A stretch of DNA of 64,000 nucleotides from assembly GCA_963693315.1 (NCBI GenBank), contig OY856186.1, forward strand, positions 374,768,075-374,832,074, in the 5' to 3' direction. The notes beneath the pieces are model-generated. The model searched no databases. It saw only the letters and a program-made list of their open reading frames with translations, and was not told the origin of the DNA. The position numbers and the translations under genes are program-made. This document shows, piece after piece, positions 1-12,026 of the stretch (position 1 is the stretch's first letter; every line of letters starts with the position of its first letter). The DNA comes from Diogma glabrata. Taxonomy: Eukaryota; Arthropoda; Insecta; Diptera; Cylindrotomidae.

Positions 1-1620
1 TGTCGATATTATTAATACAATTACAGAAACAACAACATAAAACCACAGATTGATTCATTAACGCATATTTTCTTTGTTTTCACCTAATTGAAAGATATTA
101 ACAAAAAATAAGAGTCATCCTCTATCAAATACAATCATATCATCATCTAATTTCTTGTTAACATCATTATACCAGCTGATCCTTTCCCATCAAAAATACA
201 TCGAAAGAAATTTAAAACGATCATAAACATTTAGATTTTTTAGGTTTTCAAATAGAACGAAAAGAGTTCATACATTCTCATTTCTTTTGTTTCATTTTTA
301 TTAAAACAAGAAAAGCAATAAAAAAAACTAAAAATATCAATGTAAAGGTGATGTGAATGTATAATCAACAATAAATTTATGAACTCATACATTTTTCATG
401 AATCGAGGGCGATCAAAAAGTTATCTGTATTGTTATTATATTAATAAAAAATTATGTTAATGCAAAACATGTATCGTTGTAAATTCACAGACGGTAAATG
501 GAAAAATTTTTTGCTCCGGAGTTAGTCTTTGCTGTTAGATGTAACTGTCAAGCCTTAACTCCTTCGCCAACACTTTTATACAGACCTCAAATTGTTCTTA
601 CTTCCCTATTTTTGTTTGTAGATTTTTCCAAACACTACATGTTGAACATCACACAATTGTTGGGCATAACAAAAGTTTGCATAAAAATGTCAAATAAAAG
701 AACTGGTCTTTCTAATTGAATATGTGAACCGGCTATTCTTTTATTCGTTTAAGAGAACCAGCTCTTATGTTCGCGGTAAGACGGTAGCCTATGCTCTAAA
801 ATTATATTAAACAAATTATTTGCAAAACAAAAATTTAGTTCAAAATGGAACGCGATTTTGTTAACAGCGATAGAAATAATATAAATACTTTGGTTAATGA
901 ATGTTGTTGGCTGTATTATTTTTGTGTTGTTGTGAAACGATAACGGTGTTAAGTCAGTGGTAATTACGTTTGTCGGATTAAGAGTTATGCCAAAATTATT
1001 ATTTTAAGTGACAGTTCTACTGGATCTTGTAGGGACGCTAAGATTTATCCCATTTATAATTACATATAACACTGTGAAGTTAAGCATAATAACATTTTTA
1101 AAAGTAACAAAATATCAGTTTGAGCTGTCAATATTCTCCACCAACTAGTTTTGATGCCAAACATTTATAACCATAAGAGTTTCACCAATTGTCACCCACC
1201 TATATGTATATACTTAAATATTGTTTAAACGACAACTTTGTTAAGTGTAAATTGCTATTCATTGACTCTCATCTTCATAACTGGTTATATCCAATAATTA
1301 ATATGTGTTTTTAGAATATCCATTAGATTATCCAATGTTCTAAAATTTGGGAAAAGGCCACAAGAATAATAAATTTTGTAGAATGAACTGACATTTTAAA
1401 ACCAAGTCTTATTAGATTTATGTGTCATATTAAGTATTATGTAACTTTGATTTTGAAAGGTTAGTGCAGTTCAAACTGGTTAGCTTAACACTTTCAGATT
1501 TTATTTTTAAAATCAAATGTCTTTTAAATATAATATGATTATAAGGTCAAAAGAATACAAACCCCTCCTGTAGCTATGTTAATATGGCATTAAATTTCAC
1601 AAGAGATTATTTTCAGTAGT
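1..1620. other. AT-rich stretch, no gene recognised
   Basis: No protein family, RNA gene or repeat boundary is visible. The longest open frame (498-719, 73 codons) has no recognisable motif, is AT-driven and has no splice or promoter context, so I do not call it. Confidence 0.5.
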
Positions 1621-1784
1621 AATAACCCAAGGACATTGATAATTGTTCGAAAAAATTTTATAACAGATTTCGCAAGCTTGTTGCTTGGAAACAGACCGAC
1701 GCCGTAGGTCTGTTGCCTATAAGCAACAAGCTTGAGAAAGTTGTTATAAAATTTTTGAGCATTTATCAATGTTCGAGGGTTATT
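1621..1784. repeat. Imperfect palindrome, arms of about 77 bp
   Basis: The left arm (1621-1697) and right arm (1707-1784) are reverse complements with a few mismatches and small indels, around a loop of about 9 nt. The inner stem is centred on ACAGACC / GGTCTGT and includes a CAAGCTTGTTGCTT block. Size and symmetry suit a foldback MITE or a hairpin end of a larger element. It lies about 55 bp beyond the 3' end of the recombinase remnant. No clear target duplication was found. Confidence 0.75.
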
Positions 1785-1838
1785 CGGATAGAAAATTTTT
1801 TGCTAATTATAGAAAAAAAAATACAGAGCAAAAACAAT

Positions 1839-2493
1839 TTATTTAAAGGTGCAATTATCAAAAAAACAATTAGAAAAGTTTAATGAAGATCCAGACGTGT
1901 TAGTTTCTATAACTGATGAAGATGTATTTCCACTACGCTTTCGCATGTTGTTAATAATTTGATTATGATGTTCTTCGTCAATATTCAAGTAGGGTTTTAT
2001 TGAGTTTGCATTTTTGTGACCCGTAATTTTTATAAACTCTTGCTCTTGTACACCACTTTTGGCCAATCGAGCGATCTATTGGAGTGATTAGTAATTTTTT
2101 TTCCTTGGTATTCAAGCCAATCGCTCTGGCAGACGATTTTGTCCAATTTTGAATCATATTTTTTCCAATGGGCATATTATCATACCAGTGATCATTTTCG
2201 GATTTCCAGTGACGATTTGTTCTTAGAAATAATCTGTTGGTTTTAATATTTGGGCCCCTTTTTGACATCAATTTTTTAAATAATCAGACAGGGCAAACGT
2301 TGCTGTCGTTGTTTTCTATTAAAAATTTGCTTTCAGTACACATTCTTGAACCACCTTGGGAAGTCTTGCTGAATACAGGGTTATATTCAACTCGATTTGT
2401 TACAGAACCATCGTTGTTTGAATCGATACAAAAAAAACAGAGAGTGTGCTTAAGGCCGCACGGCAGAAGTGAAAACTTCATTGGCAATCGCAA
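1839..2493 (-). pseudogene. Crypton-like / DUF3504 tyrosine recombinase, C-terminal part (frameshifted)
   Basis: Three overlapping minus-strand frames together give the catalytic half of a tyrosine recombinase of the kind found in Crypton elements and their domesticated relatives (QRICH1/ZMYM/KCTD1-like, DUF3504). In order they show NRVEYNPVFSKTSQGG, then a stretch with KRGPNIKTNRLFL, then ITNHSNRS around a frame change, then KITGHKNANSIKPYL with the expected His and terminal Tyr. The tail FSNCFFDNCTF is typical of this family. In the family these residues cut and rejoin DNA without a DDE transposase. At least two frameshifts separate the motifs, so no full enzyme is encoded. The N-terminal module of the same protein type lies upstream at 3548-3838, separated by about 1 kb. 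The family call is from remembered motif patterns, not a search. Confidence 0.75.
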
Positions 2494-3420
2494 TCAATTG
2501 ATATCGTATTAGAAGTATTTGGATCGTATTAGTAGAATAAATAAGACAACAAGTCAGAACGATAAACCGCTAACTACACACACTAACCTCACAATGTAAA
2601 CCAAATAATTGTCAAAATAGCACTCATATGCCGATAGCAGGGACTAAAGTCCGCGTGGTTGTCACACCCATAGATCAACAAGTTTAAATTTTACAAATCT
2701 TCCTGCGGAAAGCTAAGCAAATTCATTGGCGATAATGCGCATTGTTGCCGTTTGCAAATCACTATCGGCTAAGTGCCACCATTTTTAATTATTTTGTTTA
2801 TCATGATTGCCATCCATGTTTAATCATACATAAGCTATGCTTCTTTGTATAGAATTTATGCGATCAATATAATCGATTTTATCAAGTATCAAGTTACAAG
2901 TATTAAGTCTTCACTTAATTTTAGAAACATGCATTCCATACAATTCCAAACCGACAACATAAATATGTTTGAAGATGATAAAATTCCAATACATATAATT
3001 TTGATATACAAATGTAATTGTTTCAGGTTATACTATCTTTCTTACGTTATTTTTAATTTCATAAAAATTATGTTCAATAAAAAAAACATTCATCAAAACA
3101 AACTACCGTTTAAAACGATAGTTAAATAAAAATCAAATTAAGTGTACACAAGAACTTCCCAGATTTTCATGATGATTAATGTATTAATGCATAAAGGACA
3201 AACAGACATACTTTCAATTTTATATATATGCAATATTTATTTAGCATGATGACTCGAATGCAAATTGCAAAAGACAGCAGCAATATAACTTGAAAAAACT
3301 GCGTTATAGATCAATTTTTTAAAATTCGTATAAAGAAATTTTTATTATTTTTATGAATTCATGAATAAAAAAAAATAATTTTAATGGTGCTTAATAAAAA
3401 TTAAAAAAAAAACAATAAAA
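2494..3420. other. AT-rich insert between the two recombinase fragments
   Basis: This stretch splits the recombinase remnant. It has no recognisable coding motif. There are no GT/AG borders at the right positions, so it looks more like an insertion or decayed spacer than an intron. No inverted repeats or target duplication are clear at its ends. Confidence 0.4.
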
Positions 3421-3480
3421 AATATGTACCACACCAGGAGTTGAACTCACTACCTACAGCACATCAGATATCCACAACGC
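3421..3480 (-). repeat. Possible tRNA-derived SINE fragment (B-box-like)
   Basis: Read on the minus strand, the segment carries GAGTTCAACTCC followed by TGGTG. This resembles the T-arm / B box and 3' end of a tRNA. The A-box half is not convincing, so it is not a functional tRNA. It could be a SINE remnant or chance. Confidence 0.25.
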
Positions 3481-3547
3481 AATTTGAAACGTTAAGAAAT
3501 GATAGATAGATTATTATAGATAGATTATTATCAGTGATATTTTCTTT

Positions 3548-3838
3548 TCATAAATTTATCATTTTCGTTATTTCTACGGAACTTAATGCTGCCGAACTTT
3601 GTTTCCTTTTACAGGGATCTGATTGCAGTTTTCGTCGTATAGAATCGCGGGCAGCTCGCGCTTGTTGAAATACAACACTTTTGAATGGGTCAACAATAAC
3701 TTTCATTTCTTTAAAATATTTTTGTTGTAACAGCTTACTTGTTAGGTTCCACATGGTTTTGACCGTAGCTTCTTTAAACTCTGTACCATCGTTTCTTCTC
3801 ATGTTCACAGCCCAATCCTTTGAAATCGGTGCCAATTT
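3548..3838 (-). pseudogene. Crypton-like / DUF3504 recombinase, N-terminal module
   Basis: An open minus-strand stretch of about 95 codons matches the conserved N-terminal region that precedes the DUF3504-type tyrosine recombinase in many insect repeat proteins. The sequence reads DWAVNMRRNDGTEFKEATVK, then TMWN, then a KYF.E stretch with IDPF-like spacing, then QQARAARDSIRRKLQSDP followed by KRKQSSAALS. In the family this segment binds DNA ahead of the catalytic domain. It stops after MINL, where the conserved region would continue, and the catalytic half resumes at 2493 downwards on the same strand. I infer one broken element rather than two insertions. Confidence 0.65.
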
Positions 3839-3899
3839 TCTGCCGTCCGATTTCCACCTAATTGATACTTTCTATCATTGCAAAAGTTCATAAATGCCA

Positions 3900-5414
3900 A
3901 TAAATACAAATTTTTTACTGTAAACGGTATTTTATGGTATGCTTGATTCTATAATTTCATTAATATTCTCGTCAGTATTACAACCAAATCGTGACATTTT
4001 GAAATATTAAATATTTGAAACGTCAAAATCGAAATAAATAAATATGTATCCATGGCAACATGATAGAGTGAAAACAGCCCATGGGATCTGTTTTTAGTAT
4101 AATGTTGTACTGATTGGTTGTGTTCAATCAGATGACTTCAAATTAATTGATTTCATTGGATTTCTACTTGTGCAAAATATTTTCATATAAATTGATTGTA
4201 TTCTTAATTCTAGCGATTTTTTTCTCATGGGTTAATAGCCAAGCTAGAAAAAAAGGAATTTGCGATAGTAAGCAACTATAACCCTTTCTAATACATTGTA
4301 TTAGAAAAGATTATAGTTGGTTTTCTGTGGAATATTTATATAACCCCGAACCATTATAAACCAACAAATAATCAAAGCTATATTAAGATCGAGAGAATAA
4401 TCTTATAGGTTTGATTTTTTTTATTTGACTCCCGTGTATTTGCCATTGAACTTGATCACATTTTTGAGATAACTCATGTTTGTCAAACAAAATAGTCAGA
4501 AATACAACATAAAAATATTTCCTATTTGCATGAATTTAATTATAAACAAAAGTGATAAAAGAATAAACAAAAAACTTAATATTCATATCATAAAATTGAT
4601 TTGCATATATTTTGTACGATGCCGTCAGATATTTTTGTGCTTTTTTGTATGTAAATATTTTATTTTTATATTAGCGACCTTCAGCTGTTTATTTAATTTA
4701 TGTATTAATTATGAAATACGGATTGAGATGACAAAAATTGAACTAGCCATCGAATAGTCTTTGGTTACATAAGTTACTACTTAAATTGTTCACCAGCGGA
4801 AAGATAAAAGGAAAAAAGTGATAAAATTTGTAAAAGATGAATAGACTTCCGATGATGCATATATTACTTTTTTCTCACGAACAAAATCTCAATATTACAG
4901 TGTATTATTGTTACTTTACCGTATACGGCAACAAAACTTTTGTTAACTTTGTGGAATCCACTTATTATTTTCCTTATCATATCAATTTTCCTAACCATTT
5001 GGTTTGGTAGAACATTCACTTACAACTTTTCATGCCAATTAGATACAAAACCGGCTTATTAGTTGGTACTCTTCATGTTAACCTCTTTTAAGCGACTATT
5101 TCGATCGTGACTAGCCAGTATAGCTCAGCATTCTTGATTATTCAATGTCAACATAAACTCAGAAGTCCATGAAGGTCAGCTTTGTGTATGTTAGTACCCA
5201 ACCCATTTTGCCCAACAGAGCTACGAAGTACGAGACAGTTAATTTCGTTTTGGCGATGTTAATTAAATTATAAGGCTGATCTTGGCGGTACTGCAATTCC
5301 AAGACAACCCGCGACAGAGTTGGAGAAAGACCCTAGCACACCGTCATTTTCCAAAAACCAATTTAACATTTGTGGTCTCTCTATAAGAGATCTATCAAAT
5401 GTTAAGCTAATAAG
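3900..5414. other. AT-rich stretch with one small hairpin, no gene recognised
   Basis: Apart from the hairpin at 4273-4319 nothing is supported. The open frame at 4476-4757 is Ile/Asn/Lys-rich, as expected of random AT-rich DNA. Confidence 0.45.
4273..4319. repeat. Short hairpin with near-perfect stem
   Basis: CAACTATAA and TTATAGTTG form the outer stem, and TTTCTAATAC / GTATTAGAAA the inner stem, with a loop of about 3 nt and a small internal asymmetry. It could be a remnant of a short inverted-repeat element. A small-RNA precursor cannot be excluded. Confidence 0.6.
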
Positions 5415-8030
5415 TGTAATGAAGCGCTCCTTCGTTGTATGTCAACAAAGTGGCATAGCAGGCCGCGCACCTAGATGAGATTTATTTAGCCCCAAGCCAG
5501 TTGTAGTCCGTGGGGACGAGAAAGAAATCCTGCTGCTCCAGCATAAATACTGATATTGTACGCAAATCTCATGAATGAAAATTGATTAAATGAAAAAAAA
5601 GGACTAAGTGAAATGATTTGACTCTGGCGACCCCCATATACGAACGAGCCGCGATCACCCAGTCAACCCCGCATCCACTCACACATTCACACGCTCTCGT
5701 ACTTTACCCACGCATTCATACTCACAAACTCCCACACCTATACCCACTCACACATTCACACTCACACCCATATACCCACATGCACACTTCCATGCCCCTA
5801 CGCTCATTCACACTACTTAATACAGCCAAGCTACCACATTCCATCAAACTGATCAGCCCGATATCATTCTCACGATTGATGATACGTATTATAGGAGACA
5901 TGCACCCAGCATGCAAACTATTTGGATGACAAAAAAGAATGGACAGAACTTCATATTGAATCCAAAATTAAAGCATGACTTCGTTGAGAGAGTGGATCTT
6001 GAAGTAACCCTTCGGTAACCGATTGTACTGTGTTCAATCCAATACTTCGTACACCAGAATTTACTAAAAGCTGTTCAACTGCTTTTACTAGAAAAGATGG
6101 ATCATACTGATATCACTCACTCCATGAATTAATCGACGATGACAATATATTGACACGTTTAGGAATTGCTTTTACCAAGATCACATCAGGACCACACGTA
6201 GGTTTAACAATCGGGAGGCATACCCCTAAATGCCGTTGTAAAAATTCCGCGGTTTTTGTTCTACGCTTAATAAAAAACATACCCTGCAAAAAAAAAGTTC
6301 TTCAAAAAAAAACCGGAAATACTATGGGAATCAGTTCTATTCATCGCAATGTAGTACAAGACTTATCGAGTTGACATAACTTTGTCCGCAGAGACGCAAT
6401 AAGTGGACTATACCTGCGTAATGACGATGATCTTCGACCCAATTCGTAAGCGGTTTTGCATAAAGGCACTTTTTCATTCTGATGCAGTTATAGACTTTCC
6501 AAAATATGGACATACAATAAATTTCGGATAATCAAAATTACCTTCAAACTTAAAATATTCTTTTAATAATTCAACAATAGTCATATTATTTCTTTTGGGG
6601 TTATTTTTTTTGTTTGTTGTTTTCGTTACAGGCTAAATTACAATTGTTGATAACATATTTACGTACAATATCTTGAAATTTTATTAATCGGATGTGTTGT
6701 AGGCTTATTTCGATTTTGCCAGAAAATATAAAGGGCAAAAGAAACAAAAGCATAATTTGTTATTTTACCAGTACCTATAAATTGATATGTTTTTCCCTAA
6801 TGGTTTAATATAGTTGTTAGAGGATGGATTATTGAATCAAATTTCATTAAATATTTCAATCTTCGTGTTTAATGTACGGCCGCTTCATGACTAGACATTG
6901 CTTGTATATTAAAAAAATTATTACAAACATTGCAGCTAACTTGACCTTTAAACTTCTTCTTCCCTCTTCGGATGTTAGTAACATTTTTTCGAGTTTTAAA
7001 GTTGAATAAATTAACGAATTTACCAAATTATCAAAATTCAATTCTGAAACCAACAAACAATTACGTGTCTATATTAAAAATTGAGTCGTACTTTATTTAA
7101 ATTACACTTTTATAAGTTTGCGTTCCAAAACAACATAATATGATACTTACAAATCCAAATAGCATTTAACAACAAGCCCAGATTAGATTAATATAGACGC
7201 GAGAGCGTCTTCTTGTCTTCAAAATTCTTGTTGGCATCTTTCCAATTAGATTTGCACAGACCCACGCGCGTGCAACAAACATACTCGCTCTAACGTACAC
7301 ACCTCCACACATCCATATACAGACACTTATGCACCTGCACACACATCAATAATCATTCATACGTATGAACAAAACAATATTACATATGACTCACCCCATG
7401 ATTAGTCCAGACCCCGCTCCAATAAAAATTCAATTACGCACTCATCCCCGTCCAGGTCATTGCTAGTGATGTCAGCAATCCGGATGTCGACAGTGTTAGA
7501 GATTTGTGACCATAAACAAATGGGTTGATGATATCCGTAGTTTATAGGTGTCACCGCAAATGTATACCGATACCCCGCATGCAGGGAGTAATTGTAGCTG
7601 TCGGGCAATGGCTAGCACCGAGATAAACCAAATATCAATAATAGACTTGAAGTTTAATTAGATAACCGGTTGGTTGGTTTATTATTACTATTGCTTTTCT
7701 TTAAACTAATATTAGATATCACAGCCACGAATACAATTAGGATTCACTCATCAATAGTTAGTTGTAACATTAATTGATCTCACCGTAATTTAATGTAAAT
7801 GTAAATTATAATGATTATTTATTTTAGCCAGTTATTTTAACCTTAATTGATATCACAGAAATTTGATGTAAAATTAAATTGTAATGATTAACAGTAATTT
7901 TATCACACTAAATGATATCACAGTATTTTTTAGGTGAATGTAACTTATAATTAGTAACAGTTATTTACAACACAAATAGTTAACACAGTAATTTGACATG
8001 AAAGTGAAATGCGGTTTTTCGATTAACAGC
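5415..8030 (-). mobile_element. Diverged, interrupted LTR related to the 21-35 kb element
   Basis: The segment opens with TGTAATGAAGCGC, the same 13 bases that start the LTRs at 21406 and 31018. It follows them in order: a block ending AGCCCCAAGCCAG, ACTCTGGCGACCCC, then a run of CACA-rich sequence. Similarity breaks off near 5820. It returns near 7250-7420 with CA-rich sequence and CTCACCCCATGATTA, which in the intact LTRs sits directly after the CA run. I infer that about 1.4 kb (5820-7200) was inserted in or replaced the CA tract. AT-rich tandem repeats follow, as in the intact LTRs, although the monomer differs. No CATTACA end was found, so the right boundary is unknown. Strand is given by analogy with the intact copy. 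Confidence 0.5.
7765..8030. repeat. Degenerate AT-rich tandem repeat, unit about 65-75 bp
   Basis: Four or five diverged units each carry a version of TTGATATCACAGTAATTTGA followed by GTAAATTATAATGATTA. Position within the old LTR matches where the intact LTRs carry their own tandem blocks. Confidence 0.55.
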
Positions 8031-8845
8031 TAATTAATAATTCTTTTTTTTTCTTGAACATAAATTTGTTATCCCAGTAATTCAATAGAAATCTAAATAG
8101 GATTCCTCTTTTTTTTCATTTTCATTTCACATATTTAGTGCACCATAAAATAAATATTATTATTTTGTTAGATTTCAATTTAACACACACGTCAAAATGA
8201 ACAGATGTCATCTGCTAGACAATAAATCGAAATAAGAGAGCGAAGCCACCTGCCGGTTTCTATTTATATCACACTAACGATCGTTTACAACCAATAACAA
8301 AACGATAAGTTTGTTTCTTGGGTATTTTTTTTCGTTGATCATTTGCACCCACTAAAGAGTCTACACAACTACCTTGTATCAAAATTGGAAAAGAATTACA
8401 AAAAAATATTGATTACGAAATGATTGTAAGAAATTATATAGGGAAATAGCGCGATTCCGAATTAATGAGATTGCACAACTGTTTTATGATAATTCTAAAC
8501 AGAAATTATTGCGATAGACGATCACGAATAAGAAATTATGTTTAAAAAAAAAACGACAATAACTACAGAAGTTTTTGCTAATATGAACTTACTGCGTGTG
8601 GGAAAGCAGGGCGAGTCCAAACTACGACGATTGATTAATAGCCTTATAACAATTTCGAAGATCGAATAATAGCTTCGTTACATAAGAACAGATGGTTTTT
8701 ATACCAAAATAATTCTTTCTTTAAATTTATCATTTTAGGCGATTTCCTTCTGAAGAAGGAAGAACGAGTAACTTGGTAATTACTTTATTAGCTATATAGT
8801 TAATTGAGACTTGATATCGAGTTTATTATTTAAAAAATAAATTAT
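8031..8845. other. No gene recognised
   Basis: AT-rich sequence between the old LTR and the R2-like element. It may be the rest of that LTR, but I see no end motif, coding motif or repeat in it. Confidence 0.4.
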
Positions 8846-11420
8846 CTAAGTTTGCATCTTAAAACAGATGTTCAATTTAGCCCGATGTATAAAATGCCAG
8901 TCCGCAAATCTAACGAATTTCCTGTCTCTAACGAATTTATTGTTGAATTCCGATCTTGCCGATGCATCGTAAACCTTTCCTTGATCTTTCTTGGCTAGCA
9001 GCAACTTCAGGTAGTATTCCTGAACTACTATCCTTAATCGGTATATAATTTGGCTTCTGGCCGCAGGTGGTATGATAGTGATTCTACTATCCGTACTTAG
9101 ATATTTGATTACCAGGACTTCTCCGTAAACGTCAGGTACCCATTGGATTTGTAGTTTTTTAGCTTGTCTTCGTGATGCATTCCTGCATGCTCTCCCGATT
9201 TCCATTAAATAATTGGCGTAATACTCTATTTTCGGGTTCCTTCCAATATTTTTCAACGTTGCTTGTTGAAGAGAGCACCAATATCGACCAAATCTGTAAG
9301 CGATATGAGACATCATCCGCCCCTCCTTGTTGGTACAAAAACTGTTTTCGCACTTGCTCTCTGCAGCATATGTAGCCATTATTTGCCGTTCTTTTGCTTA
9401 GCTGATCTATATTCCTTTGTGAACCTTTTCCCATATCATCTCCTTTAAAAACATAGTCCATGTGTGGTATAGTAAGAACGTTCTAGTAGCATCTAGTGTT
9501 TGCCAAGGAGCCAAATTGGACATGGTACGCTTCCCCTACGTTCAGTGCTTGGAGCTCGGTTTGGTGAAGTTTATACATTGTTTCACATGGTACGGCTTTT
9601 TGGCCATGGCGCTGTAGGTGTAACTTAGAACATTTGCTTGGGTTAAACTTCAGATAATTTTTTTCCACTTCTTCCTCCGTTGTTTTCAGCAGGTGATTAA
9701 GTTGCTCCTCATTTGACCTTATGGTCACTAGGTCATCTGCATACGCTAGAATACTCCATGTGTCATTGCCTTATGAATATTCCATTTCTGAGGCCGGAAT
9801 TTTTCTTATTATTGGCTCACTGGCACAATTGAATACTACCGGGTTTGCAGGGCACCCTTGTCATAAACCTTTAGGTATTAATAAATTATCAGTATAGCCA
9901 TCTTTCGTCTTTATTCTGTTACTGCAATCAATGTTCATCCTTTTAATTAGCTTCTGCCATGTTTGTGGTAGACCTGCACCCTGCATTGCTGAGTGGATAG
10001 TTGTGCGAGGATAGAGTTAAATTCGTTGGTAAGGTCCAGCCATGCTACCGCAATTTCTGTTTCATTATTTTTTGAATCTTCAAGCAATTCCTGTATTTCC
10101 TGTTGCAGTTCCTGTATTTCAAATTTCAGGAACCTTTTTTGGGACTTTCTAATTCTCTTTACTTCTATATGAAGAAGTTCGTTAGCCGATCTGATATTAG
10201 TGCGGCAAATAATCAGGCTATCGTGTCTACCATAGTTATTGGCCGCCAGCTGGTTATATCCTCTCTATTGCTTTTCTTGTAAATCAGAACGGTATTTGAT
10301 TCTTTCCAAAATTGTGGTATTGCTTCCATTCTTAAACACACATTGAAGTACTCGTCCTGATGAATCTGCATGCTTCAGATCTTGGTATTTAATTTCATTC
10401 AGACCTGGAGCACTATTATATACTTGTTTTAAACGCTTTTGAACCTCCGTTCTATCGAAATCCTTAACTATAGTTTATTTGGTAGTCCCAGTTCTTCATT
10501 CCACCTAGGCCACACTTGAGGATCACTTATGCCTGTCAATTCAGTTTCATATACTTTTTTAAAATGCTGTTCAATTATATTCGATGGTTTATCGCAGAGT
10601 ACTTTTTTCTCTCCTACTATTTCTTGCATGGCCCTTTTTCTATTTTTCCTGTACGGCTTTTAAATTTTTATTGCATCAGCCCTTACAATTAGTGACCTCG
10701 TCCGTCTGTTGATTGTACGCTCTCTTGTGTTGTTTTGATCTGCTAGTTTTATTACACCACTTTTTCGTTTGGTTTTTGCAGCTGCAGTCAGTCTTGTGCC
10801 ATTCGGTGTTTCTGTTGTCCATGTTTCCGTTTCCATCAACTAAAGTTCTTCGTTGTGTGTTTCGACATTGCTGTCGCGTCTGTGTGTTACAATGTCAGCC
10901 TGGTCTCCTGTTGTGATTTGGTGCCAAGCATAAACCTGGAGTTCGGTGATATCGTGGCAGTACAAGTAGGCTTCATGCTCTAGTATTGGAGTTCGCTCTA
11001 TATCCCTCGTGGAGTATGGTTCTTCTTGACTTTCAGCGGTAGTTTGACTTAGGTTATTTGCTACTATACTGTCTAAAGTGCTACTTTCGTCATCTGGTGA
11101 GGATGTGAAGATGTTTATTTGCCCTTCAGCGGTTTTCTCTTGATTGTCTTCTGTACTTGCCGTGGTGGCCTCCTCTATTACTTCTATCTTATCTGCTCCA
11201 CGCTACTCAATGAGGGTACTCCATAACTGTATGATTTGTTTCGTCTGTTATTTCCCGAGTCGTGTATATACAATTAACTGATCTACGTGACTTTTATTTA
11301 CATGAACCTTTATTGTTTTGAGAGGATATTTTCCCGTTCCTCTTTCCATGCAAAATTTACACTGGAATACCACTACTGTATCTGGGTGGACCATTTTCTA
11401 TGTTTTGCTAGCTCTGCATT
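8846..11420 (-). pseudogene. R2-like non-LTR retrotransposon: zinc finger + reverse transcriptase, truncated before the endonuclease
   Basis: Read right to left, fragments in several frames follow the order of an R2-type protein. At about 11390-11290 there is a C2H2 finger (FQCKFCMERGTGKYPL then KVHVNKSHVDQ). At about 10480-10250 comes the start of the RT domain (NSAPGLNEIKYQDLK, then a wall with IPQFWKESNTVLIYKK in another frame). At about 10080-9960 is AWLDLTNEFNS, the first Asp of the polymerase site. At about 9880-9840 is a degraded QGCP motif, followed at about 9750 by LAYADDLVTIRS, the YADD catalytic site. The thumb follows, ending with FVRFADWHFIHRAKLN at 8900. The CCHC knuckle and restriction-like endonuclease expected next are absent. 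Internal stops and frameshifts make it non-functional. A matching C-terminal end occurs alone at 44246-44535. Clade assignment rests on this domain order. Confidence 0.8.
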
Positions 11421-11432
11421 TATTTGAAATTT

Positions 11433-11566
11433 ATTCGATAGACGTGGTGGTGGCCTTGGCGGCATGGATATGGGTGGAATGAATGATATGTTCAGTAGAA
11501 GAACATCAATGGGTAACAAGGCGGAATGGGAGGTGGTATGGGTGGACATGCTCTGCTACCTATAAA
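11433..11566 (+). pseudogene. Glycine-rich RNA-binding-protein-like fragment
   Basis: The plus frame reads FDRRGGGLGGMDMGGMNDMF followed by SRRTSMG. After one frame shift it continues GMGGGMGGHALLP and then a stop. Gly/Met/Arg-rich tails of this kind occur in hnRNP-type RNA-binding proteins such as the hnRNP M/rumpelstiltskin group, but the tail alone cannot name the gene. It is flanked by the R2-like remnant and non-coding DNA, with no RRM domain nearby. It is probably a stray exon or retrocopy fragment. A low-complexity coincidence is possible. Confidence 0.35.
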
Positions 11567-12022
11567 ATATATTTAGACAGTAAGTTATTTTCATCAATTT
11601 CATAATTTTAAGGTTTAATGTCAGACTCAGCAAAGATAGGAAATCCATCTAAAACCATCCATCTATTGATGCCATGTTTCTGCAAAAGTTTTACCACAAA
11701 ATTGAAAATTCTGCATCTTAATTTCTTCTTTAATTGTCCTGTTTTGAGAATCTAAATGTCTGCCATCGTTTTCATGTGATAAAATTAAACGAGATAATTC
11801 TTCAATATTCACTCACCAGATGCTATGAAAAATGCATCTAAGTTATATTTTAGAAAGTGGCTTATTCCAACTTTAATAGCATTCTGGGTGTTCTCTACGA
11901 GGTACCAAGTTGCCACCAAATATAATCAATAACACCTACTTTGTAAAATAGCAAAATGCAACCAACTAGCTGAGGACTTTTCCATAAAAGGATATACATT
12001 TACAAATGAGGCGATTATTGTA
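11567..12022. other. No gene recognised
   Basis: Unique-looking AT-rich DNA up to the target duplication of the LTR element. Weak minus-strand coding-like stretches are present, but no family can be supported. Confidence 0.4.
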
Positions 12023-12026
12023 GGGG

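Noticed and set aside
3421..3480. tRNA gene on the minus strand
   Set aside because: Only a T-arm-like stretch is present. An acceptor stem and A box cannot be folded, so it is listed at most as a SINE remnant.
5722..5929. His/Thr/Pro-rich frame
   Set aside because: It translates the CA-rich tract of the old LTR and has no family features.
6150..6374. 74-codon frame with a less biased composition in the 5.8-7.2 kb insert
   Set aside because: No recognisable motif, no splice or promoter context, and it ends in A-run-rich DNA. It may be a decayed element interior but cannot be supported.
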